Source of the DNA: Candidatus Poribacteria bacterium
GTDB taxonomy: Bacteria > Poribacteria > WGA-4E > GCA-2687025
Direction of reading: 5' to 3'
DNA length: 14,290 nt
NCBI GenBank assembly: GCA_002687025.1
Contig: NYZG01000037.1
Span: 1 to 14,290 of the forward strand
Part shown: piece by piece, positions 1 to 5,944 of the stretch
Numbering within the stretch: the stretch's first letter is position 1
Layout: each line of letters begins with the position of its first letter
Notes under the pieces: model-generated
What the model saw: only the letters and a program-made list of their open reading frames with translations
What the model was told of the DNA's origin: nothing
The model's database searches: none
Translations under genes and position numbers: made by a program

Positions 1-64
1 GCGGCCACCAGACATAACGCGGCCGCTGCCGCCACGCAAGCGCGGCATGTGAGGGGGCGCCTCC

Positions 65-89
65 GTGCGGCGTTTCCCACACGCCGCGC
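65..89 (-). terminator. GC-rich hairpin downstream of the large secreted protein gene
   Basis: Arms 65-73 and 81-89 pair over 9 bp (one G-T wobble) around a 7-nt loop, 23 nt past the stop codon of the minus-strand gene. No T-run follows on the transcribed strand. It is therefore not a classic intrinsic terminator and may only slow polymerase or protect the 3' end. Position supports the call; the missing U-tract weakens it. Confidence 0.4.
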
Positions 90-112
90 CAAGCCGGAGC
101 CCGCAGCCTTGC

Positions 113-3100
113 TCACTGGAGCAGCACCATGCGGCGGAGCTCCCGGCGGCCCGCGGCCCGCAGCTCGTAGATGTAGACGCCGCTCGCGACGGTTTCGCCG
201 AACTCGTTTCGGCCGTCCCAGTGCGCGGCGCGGCCCGGTTCGGAGTAGCGTCCGGCGGGGAGATCGCCGAGCGATATCTGGCGCACGGGAAGTCCGCGCG
301 TGTCGTAGATCGCGATCGCGACAGACGACATCTCGGCGAGCGTGAACGGGATCCACGTCTCCGGGTTGAACGGGTTGGGGTAGTTTGCCAGCAGCGCCGT
401 CGTCCGCGTCGGAGCGTCGGCGATGTCGGGGCCGAGTCGTTCCCTCGTCAGCCTGAGCCGGAACCGTCGCGTCCCCGCCGGGGCGTGGATCGAAGCGTCG
501 GCGCGCAATTCGCGACGGACTCCGTCCCATACCTGCTTGATGTAAAGGTGGCGACCGTCCGGCGGCGGGGCGGAGATCGTCAATCGCGACGGCGCGTCGC
601 TGTCGAGCTCCGCCTGCCACACCCAGTCGGTGGCGTCCGTGGGAAGCACGAGCCGCTGATACCGACCGCTCTCATGCACCATCGAAAGCCGCAACGTCGC
701 GGGGCTGGGAGGCTGTGCGATATCGTACGCGTCCCGCCCCCAGTTTGCGGTACGGAGCAGCGCCATCTCCACGCGCGCTGTGGCCCCGGCGGCCTCAGCC
801 AGCAGAGCGGCGCTCCACGCTGGCTTCGATGGCGCAGCCGGCGGCCGGTCGAGGAGGACGCTGTAGTGCAGCTCATCGTACGGCTGCACGGTGAGAGAGA
901 CCGCCTGCTCCGTGAGAAGCCAGTACCCCGACCACGGCTCCCACACGCTGCGCGCGCGGCCCTCAACCACGTACCGGCCGTCGGCGGAGTTGTCATTGGG
1001 GCTCGGGTCGTCCCACCTCCAGAAGCGCGGCCGCACGAACGCCGCCGCGGCCTCGTCCACGATGGGCGCCGTCAGGCCGTCGCCGACGTCGACCCGGACA
1101 TTCCCAAATCTGACGGGGAACGGGAACGGGTTCGCCACGAAGTTCCAACCCGCGTCAAGATCCATCGTCGCGGGGACCGTGGGGTCCGGGGCCAGGCTGT
1201 CGTCCACCGCGAGCCGGTAGGGCCGCTTGGAGATCATCCACAGCGGGAGGCCCCGGGCCATCTGCGGACGCGGCGTGTCGGCGTATTCATCCTCGCCGGT
1301 CCAGCGCATCACCTGCCATTCGTCCGGCGCGATCAGCCGGTCGAGAGTCTCCGCCATCCCTGCTGTTCCGTCCGGCATGGCAACCGGTATCGAGAAGGGC
1401 CGCCACGTCTGCGCCGGCGCCTGCTCCGACTCCTCGAAGGAGCCGAACACGCGCACGCCCACGGCGGCCTCTGCGCCATCCGCCGGCAGGTCGTCCTCGC
1501 TCGCGCCACGCTCCGGGTAGGCCGTGATGCGATCGAACAGGTCGGTCGCCTCGACGTAGTAGGCCACGCCGCGTGACAACGCATCGGCCGGGATCTCCGC
1601 GACGGCTTCCCGCGTGTCGCTCGTCGAGAAGGCGAGGTCCATCGTCAGGCGATTCCACCGCGTGCTACCTCCGCTCCGGTAGTAGAGCGCCGCGTCTACG
1701 AGCGTGGCGTCGGTGACCGTGCCGGTCACGGACAGCCCCTCGCCGACATCGGCCCTGTCGATGGGACTGTGGTCGAACGCCGGGGCATCCCCGTCGACGA
1801 CGAAGCGGAGGGTCCTGACTGACGACTCGTTGTCGAAGGGGTCCGCGAACATGACCTGCACCGTCTGGATGCCGGAGGACGGGCCGGTCTGCCACGTCAC
1901 CCGGCGGCCGCCGCCCAGTTTCCACGCGAAGTCGCCGGTGTCGCCGTTGCGTACGCCCACGTAGATGCGCGACCTGTCGACATGGTTGTCCTCGACGTCT
2001 ACGGCGAGCACGATGCGCGAGTCCGGCACGAACATCACGCCGTCGAGGCTCTTGGCGTCGTTGATTGAGACGACGCCGGTGGGCGCCTCGGTGTCGGGGT
2101 CGCCGTCTTCCACGGTGATCTCGTAGTCGCCTATCCCCGCGAAGAAGAAGAAGAAGTTGCGCACGGCGACGTAGATAGTCCCCTCCGGCAGCTCGACATC
2201 GCTCAGCCGAGAAGCCGTGCCCGCGCCTCCGTCGTCGTCGTAATAGAGCAGGTCGCCGCCTTCGTCGTAGACTTCCAGCACCGTGTCGACGCCGCTCAGG
2301 TTATCGGTGCTGATCGTGTACCAGCGATCCGGCCGCGCGCGGAACGTGAGCCAATCAACGGTGTCCCCCTCGTGGAAGCCACGCATCTGCGGTGCGCCGT
2401 CGGTTGCGATTGCCGTCGCTTCCTCCTGGGAATTGTCCGGCTCGTATGCGTCACCCACCACTCCGGCGGTGACATGCAGTTCGTACGAGCCCGGCCTCGG
2501 GGCGCCCAGGTTGAACACGTTCACGTAGAGCGGCCCTGTAACCGGCGATCGCAGGTTGATGACCCGTGAGGCGAGGTAGGGGCCGCCGTCGTCGTCCTCT
2601 GCCAACGGCGTGGCGCCGGCGATGTCCGCGACGGCGTCCTCGGTCCACACGGAGAGGAGTGTATCGGCGTCGCCCTGGAGGCGGGAGGTCCAGATCTGGT
2701 AGACATCGCCCGCCACGGCATCGAACATCGCCCAGTCGTCCTCGTCGTTGCGATGGAACGTGTGCCGCACAGCCGGGCCGTCCACTTCAATGGCGCTCGC
2801 GGAGGCGGGCTCGTCGTCCGGCTCGAACGGGTCCGGGTCGCTGTCGTCGGAATCCGGTTCGCCGCCCTCCTCAACAAGCAGGTCGTACGCTCCCACAGCG
2901 CCCAGACTGACGGCCTCGATGTATAGCGGGCCGGTGATGGGAGCCTCAAAGACGACCTTGGATGCCCAGAGCTGATCGCCGCTGTCGTCATCGAAGGTGA
3001 AGAGGGCGTCCTCGGCTAGCCAGACGCCGATGATCGTATCGACGCCGTGGCTGAGGTCCAGCGTCCGCACGGTGTAGGTCGTCGCTTCCTTGACCTCCAC

Positions 3101-3322
3101 GACGCCATAGTCGCTCTCGTCGCCTTCGTGATACGTGTGGCTCTGGCGCTCTCCCAATGCGATCGGCCGGGCGATGTCAAGAGAGTCGTCCGGCTCGAAG
3201 ACATCCGGCTCGTAATCCTGCGCCGCCGCAGGCCACGCGGCGACCAGCAGAATGGCCAGTACGCAGGCCTGCCCGGCGCCGAAGCGCGTCGTCGGTTCCA
3301 TACTGCGGAGTTCGCGGGTCAT
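113..3322 (-). CDS. Secreted multidomain surface protein: three PPC repeats, Ig-like modules, YPNPFNP C-terminal domain
   Basis: 1069 aa. The ATG at 3322 is chosen because AAGGAGG (3338-3332) lies 9 nt upstream. Residues 1-34 form a signal peptide (hydrophobic ACVLAILLVAAW, likely cleavage after PAAA). Three PPC-type (bacterial pre-peptidase C-terminal) beta-sandwich repeats follow, at about 42-150, 165-285 and 292-406. Each opens with EPDD or EPDN and carries an acidic DDD turn (111-113, 243-245, 362-364), a possible calcium site. Two Ig/fibronectin-like segments lie at about 412-510 and 515-600. A region with GWNFVANPF (725-733) and PWSGYW (796-801) occurs in long surface proteins of similar bacteria. 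The end (about 975-1069) has YPNPFNPETW and WDGRNEFGE, a FlgD-Ig-like or type IX-type sorting tail. No catalytic domain is visible, so an adhesive or matrix role is inferred. It is probably cotranscribed with the membrane protein gene 28 bp upstream. Residues 390-394 are an odd Phe5 run. Architecture is secure, function unknown. Confidence 0.9.
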   Translation of the reverse strand: MTRELRSMEPTTRFGAGQACVLAILLVAAWPAAAQDYEPDVFEPDDSLDIARPIALGERQSHTYHEGDESDYGVVEVKEATTYTVRTLDLSHGVDTIIGVWLAEDALFTFDDDSGDQLWASKVVFEAPITGPLYIEAVSLGAVGAYDLLVEEGGEPDSDDSDPDPFEPDDEPASASAIEVDGPAVRHTFHRNDEDDWAMFDAVAGDVYQIWTSRLQGDADTLLSVWTEDAVADIAGATPLAEDDDGGPYLASRVINLRSPVTGPLYVNVFNLGAPRPGSYELHVTAGVVGDAYEPDNSQEEATAIATDGAPQMRGFHEGDTVDWLTFRARPDRWYTISTDNLSGVDTVLEVYDEGGDLLYYDDDGGAGTASRLSDVELPEGTIYVAVRNFFFFFAGIGDYEITVEDGDPDTEAPTGVVSINDAKSLDGVMFVPDSRIVLAVDVEDNHVDRSRIYVGVRNGDTGDFAWKLGGGRRVTWQTGPSSGIQTVQVMFADPFDNESSVRTLRFVVDGDAPAFDHSPIDRADVGEGLSVTGTVTDATLVDAALYYRSGGSTRWNRLTMDLAFSTSDTREAVAEIPADALSRGVAYYVEATDLFDRITAYPERGASEDDLPADGAEAAVGVRVFGSFEESEQAPAQTWRPFSIPVAMPDGTAGMAETLDRLIAPDEWQVMRWTGEDEYADTPRPQMARGLPLWMISKRPYRLAVDDSLAPDPTVPATMDLDAGWNFVANPFPFPVRFGNVRVDVGDGLTAPIVDEAAAAFVRPRFWRWDDPSPNDNSADGRYVVEGRARSVWEPWSGYWLLTEQAVSLTVQPYDELHYSVLLDRPPAAPSKPAWSAALLAEAAGATARVEMALLRTANWGRDAYDIAQPPSPATLRLSMVHESGRYQRLVLPTDATDWVWQAELDSDAPSRLTISAPPPDGRHLYIKQVWDGVRRELRADASIHAPAGTRRFRLRLTRERLGPDIADAPTRTTALLANYPNPFNPETWIPFTLAEMSSVAIAIYDTRGLPVRQISLGDLPAGRYSEPGRAAHWDGRNEFGETVASGVYIYELRAAGRRELRRMVLLQ
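2141..2155 (-). repeat. Five-copy TTC trinucleotide run (Phe5) inside coding sequence
   Basis: GAA repeated five times on the plus strand reads TTC five times in the minus-strand gene, giving residues 390-394 as FFFFF in the last part of the third PPC repeat. The matching positions in the first two repeats lack it (AVSLGAVGAY and VFNLGAPRPGSY). Perfect triplet repeats of this kind arise by replication slippage and stay in frame. Confidence 0.85.
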
Positions 3323-3331
3323 TTGGATTCC

Positions 3332-3338
3332 CCTCCTT
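3332..3338 (-). promoter_or_regulatory. Ribosome binding site for the 1069-aa secreted protein
   Basis: AAGGAGG on the minus strand, 9 nt before the ATG at 3322. It decides this start over the in-frame ATG at 3301, which would still leave a usable signal peptide but has no comparable site. Confidence 0.7.
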
Positions 3339-3350
3339 GTGAGTCACACG

Positions 3351-3944
3351 TCAGCGCGAGGGCCTGCCAGGCGGGCCGCTCAGAGGCCATTCGGGCTCGA
3401 CGATTGGGGCGGCGATTTCGGCGTCGTCGCCGAGGAGTAAGAACGCGACAATGCCGCCCACGACCGCGAGGCCCGAGCCGATGAGCCAGACGGGCAGGCC
3501 GCCGTCGGATTTGGGCTGCGCGGGCGCATCTAGGGGCGGCTCGTCGATGTCCGCCAGGCGCGTTGCCGTCGCCGCGAGCCTGAGTTCCGCATGGCCTCCG
3601 GCACTATCCAGGAAGTGCGAGGGCGCTTCTGACCCTTCGTCCGGCCGCGAGGCAGGCCCCGTCGACGCGCGACGAGGAACGCCCCGGAACCGCACGCCTG
3701 CCGCCGCGACGGGCCGTCCAGCCAGGACGCCCCACGGGGCGCCCAAGGCGAGATGCGGAGCGCTGGGCAGGGAGGGCCCTGTGGCGGCCGGGTCCATTAC
3801 CATGGCCGGTCTCGGACGACTTGGTCTGGCCGTGGCGAGTGTATCGGCGGCCTCGAGCGGAGCCGTCGCCAGGACCAGGAGCGAGACGCAGACACCGGCC
3901 GTCCGCGTCCGTCGACGGCATGATAGATAGAATAAGAGAGCCAT
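3351..3944 (-). CDS. Hypothetical envelope protein with signal segment, C-terminal membrane segment and PPGRP tail
   Basis: 197 aa, not assigned to a named family. The start is the second of two adjacent ATGs (3947 and 3944), placed 7 nt after GGAG in AAGGAGA (3957-3951). Residues 1-33 look like a signal peptide: a short basic stretch CRRRTRT, hydrophobic AGVCVSLLVLA, then APLEAA. Residues 34-148 are low in predicted structure and rich in Pro, Ala and Arg. A single membrane segment runs from about 150 to 171 (LPVWLIGSGLAVVGGIVAF), followed by GDDAE and a 26-residue tail ending PPGRPSR. This layout (exported region, late membrane helix, short Pro/Gly/Arg end) is one I associate with unnamed proteins encoded beside secretion-tail surface proteins in similar bacteria. 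It lies 28 bp upstream of the PPC protein on the same strand, so the two are probably cotranscribed. An anchor or assembly role is inference only. Confidence 0.75.
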   Translation of the reverse strand: MALLFYLSCRRRTRTAGVCVSLLVLATAPLEAADTLATARPSRPRPAMVMDPAATGPSLPSAPHLALGAPWGVLAGRPVAAAGVRFRGVPRRASTGPASRPDEGSEAPSHFLDSAGGHAELRLAATATRLADIDEPPLDAPAQPKSDGGLPVWLIGSGLAVVGGIVAFLLLGDDAEIAAPIVEPEWPLSGPPGRPSR

Positions 3945-3950
3945 CATGTT

Positions 3951-3957
3951 TCTCCTT
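3951..3957 (-). promoter_or_regulatory. Ribosome binding site deciding the start of the 197-aa membrane protein
   Basis: AAGGAGA on the minus strand followed by AAC ATG ATG. It argues against a longer in-frame version beginning at 4130, whose extra 62 residues are Arg/Ser-rich with no signal peptide at the front. Confidence 0.7.
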
Positions 3958-4069
3958 ATGGCGCGTGCCGTCTGCCGGCCGCGTCTTCCGCTCGGGGTCC
4001 GTTGGACATCTCCCGGGCGCGCGGCCGTGTGTCCGTCTGTGCTTCCAATAGAGACGGCGCGCCGGCACG

Positions 4070-4100
4070 ATCTTAATGACAGTAACAACGACCGTGCCAA
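4070..4100 (-). promoter_or_regulatory. Candidate promoter for the envelope-protein gene pair
   Basis: On the minus strand TTGGCA (4100-4095) and TAAGAT (4075-4070) resemble -35 and -10 boxes, but the 19-nt spacer is long. The stretch is the most AT-rich patch between the small gene ending at 4166 and the start at 3944, and would give a leader of about 120 nt. Sigma-factor consensus for this lineage is not known, so this is tentative. Confidence 0.25.
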
Positions 4101-4165
4101 GCGCGCGGGGAGGCTCGCGAACGCAGTCACAGGGAGGCCGAGGCCGGTATGCGGCTCAGGCGCGG

Positions 4166-4465
4166 TCAGCGCCCGTTAGCGTACAGAATCCTGACACCCC
4201 GTACGAGGCGCCGAGTTGGGCGTCGGCTGTGGCACGGCTCCGGGCCGGCGTATCTGAAGATGACGCCGCGCGCGTGACGATTCCTGACGCCAACGATGGT
4301 TCGACGCAGCGCGGGGAGGTTATCAGGCGGCACGGTTGCGAAGGCGACGTGCAGGCCATCCGAGCTCATCGTCACGGCGGCCGCCTGGCCGTGAGACGTC
4401 GTGGCGATGGCGCCGCGGAGCGCCCCACATGTCAGGGCGATGAGGGCGCGTCGCCGAGCGGCCAT
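4166..4465 (-). CDS. Possible small secreted protein, unknown function
   Basis: 99 aa, no recognised family. The reason to believe it is translated is the start: GGAGG (4475-4471), 5 nt, ATG (4465). The N-terminus is basic then hydrophobic (MAARRRALIALTCGALRGAIA), followed by SHGQAAA, a plausible signal peptide although Arg17 interrupts the hydrophobic core. Codons show the G/C-rich third positions expected here through most of its length. The mature part would be about 70 residues, with two Cys in total (13 and 78) and a very basic end (RRPTRRLVRGVR). It is divergent from hen1, 84 bp apart, and in the same direction as the envelope-protein pair. It could also be a decayed fragment of a longer protein. 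If it is not a gene, 3958-4549 is a noncoding stretch of about 590 bp with only the two candidate promoters noted. Confidence 0.4.
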   Translation of the reverse strand: MAARRRALIALTCGALRGAIATTSHGQAAAVTMSSDGLHVAFATVPPDNLPALRRTIVGVRNRHARGVIFRYAGPEPCHSRRPTRRLVRGVRILYANGR

Positions 4466-4481
4466 GTTCCCCTCCGGCCGG

Positions 4482-4511
4482 TTGTCAGTGTCGGCCCAGA
4501 CGAAGTAGTGT
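4482..4511 (+). promoter_or_regulatory. Candidate promoter of the hen1-pnkp operon
   Basis: TTGTCA (4482-4487), an 18-nt spacer and TAGTGT (4506-4511) lie 38 nt before the hen1 start. The -35 box is good, the -10 box weak (three of six). It sits in the short divergent gap with the small minus-strand gene, where an operator for both directions could also lie. Confidence 0.28.
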
Positions 4512-4549
4512 CTGTGAGGCCGAACGGCGCCTCCGCGGGGTAGGGACGT

Positions 4550-5944
4550 ATGCTGCTGACAGTCACGACGACGCGCGAGCCCGCCACCGACCTGGGTTAC
4601 CTGCTGCACAAGCACCCGGCGCGCGTGCAGGAGTTCCCCCTCTGGTTCGGCGCCGTGCGGGTCTTCTACCCCAGGGCCGACGAGAGGGAGTGCACCGCGG
4701 CCATCCTCCTCGACATCGACCCTCAACGCCTTCGGCGACGCGGACGAGGAGAGCCGGCGTTCCGACTCGAACCTTACGTGAACGACCGGCCGTATGCCGC
4801 GTCGTCGTTCCTGTCCGTGGCGATCTCGCGGGTGCTGGGATCGGCGTTGCAGGGAAAGTGCGCCGCGCGACCGGAGCTCGTCGACATCGAGATGCCCCTG
4901 ACGGCACGCCTGTCGGCCGTTCCGAGCCGAACCGGCCCGGAGTACCTTCCCGAGCTGTTCGGCCCGCTAGGATACGACCTCACCACGAGCCGTGAGGCCT
5001 TGGACCCACAGTTCCCGCAATGGGGCGACAGCCGCTACTACACGCTGGAACTCAGCAAGATCACCACGCTGCGCGATCTGCTGGCGCATCTCTACGTGCT
5101 CGTGCCGGTGCTCGACGACACGAAGCACTACTGGGTCGGCGACGATGAGGTCGACAAGCTGCGCAGACACGCTGGCGACTGGCTGGCCGGGCATCCACTG
5201 CGCGACGACATCGTGCGCCGCTACATGCGCCACAGCGGGCGACTGACGCGCGCCGCGTTGGCGTCCCTGGTCGAGGAGGAGGCGCACGATCCCGAAGCGG
5301 AGGCCGCGTGCCACGACGACGCGGAAGCCGCCACCGAGGACACGCTGCGGCTCTATGAGCATCGCCATCGCGGCGTGCTCACAGCGCTGGAGGAAGCCGC
5401 CGCGCGACGCGTCGTCGACCTCGGGTGCGGGGAGGGCAAGTTCCTGCATCACCTGCACGCCGACCGGCGGTACACGGAAGTCGTCGGCGTCGACGTGTCA
5501 CATCGCAGCTTGGCCCGCGCCTCCGACCGCCTGGGCCTGGACCGGCAGCCCGAGAGCCAGAAGGGCCGCGTGAGTCTCATCCAGGGATCGGCGCTCTACC
5601 GCGACGCGCGGCTCGCCGGCTACGACGCCGTCGTGCTCATGGAGGTGATCGAGCACATCGACCCCGGCCGGCTGCCCGCGCTCGAGGACGCAGTCTTCGC
5701 CACCGCGCGGCCATCGACGATCATCGTCACAACGCCGAACCGCGACTACAACATCCGGTGGCCGACGCTGCCCGCGGGCGACATGCGCCACGCGGACCAT
5801 CGCCGCGAGTGGACTCGGGGCGAATTCGCCGCCTGGGGCGAGCGTGTGGCGGCGGAGCACGGGTACGCGGTGGAGTTCCGCCCGATAGGCGAGACCGACC
5901 CGGACGTAGGGTCGCCGACGCAGATGGGAGTGTTCCGGCGATGA
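4550..5944 (+). CDS. hen1: 3'-terminal RNA ribose 2'-O-methyltransferase Hen1 (bacterial type)
   Basis: 464 aa, the usual length for bacterial Hen1. It methylates the 2'-OH of the 3'-terminal nucleotide of cleaved RNA, using SAM and a divalent metal, so that once Pnkp seals the break the site cannot be cut again. The N-terminal half (1 to about 240) is the bacteria-specific region that, in the known system, contacts and activates the Pnkp ligase. The C-terminal half is the methyltransferase: SAM loop VVDLGCGEGKF (288-298), acidic residue D315 in GVDVS, metal-site residues E365, E368 and H369 in MEVIEHI, and H417 in HADHRREWT. These are the Hen1 signature residues and all are present. The start at 4550 has only weak AGGG upstream. 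The stop overlaps the pnkp start by ATGA, so translation is probably coupled. Confidence 0.95.
   Translation: MLLTVTTTREPATDLGYLLHKHPARVQEFPLWFGAVRVFYPRADERECTAAILLDIDPQRLRRRGRGEPAFRLEPYVNDRPYAASSFLSVAISRVLGSALQGKCAARPELVDIEMPLTARLSAVPSRTGPEYLPELFGPLGYDLTTSREALDPQFPQWGDSRYYTLELSKITTLRDLLAHLYVLVPVLDDTKHYWVGDDEVDKLRRHAGDWLAGHPLRDDIVRRYMRHSGRLTRAALASLVEEEAHDPEAEAACHDDAEAATEDTLRLYEHRHRGVLTALEEAAARRVVDLGCGEGKFLHHLHADRRYTEVVGVDVSHRSLARASDRLGLDRQPESQKGRVSLIQGSALYRDARLAGYDAVVLMEVIEHIDPGRLPALEDAVFATARPSTIIVTTPNRDYNIRWPTLPAGDMRHADHRREWTRGEFAAWGERVAAEHGYAVEFRPIGETDPDVGSPTQMGVFRR

Noticed and set aside
65..1576. 503-residue open frame on the plus strand opposite the PPC protein
   Set aside because: The product is Arg/Pro-rich and featureless, while the minus strand reads a coherent secreted protein with signal peptide, repeats and tail.
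3945..4130. Longer N-terminus for the 197-aa membrane protein
   Set aside because: A strong ribosome binding site at 3951-3957 and a signal peptide directly after the ATG at 3944 fit a later start.
4466..4726. Longer version of the 99-aa minus-strand ORF
   Set aside because: The extension runs antisense through the start of hen1 and lacks a ribosome binding site; the GGAGG site fits the ATG at 4465.
5425..5940. Upstream extension of the pnkp frame
   Set aside because: It overlaps the methyltransferase domain of Hen1 in another frame, is Arg/Pro-rich, and Pnkp family proteins begin just before the P-loop as at 5941.
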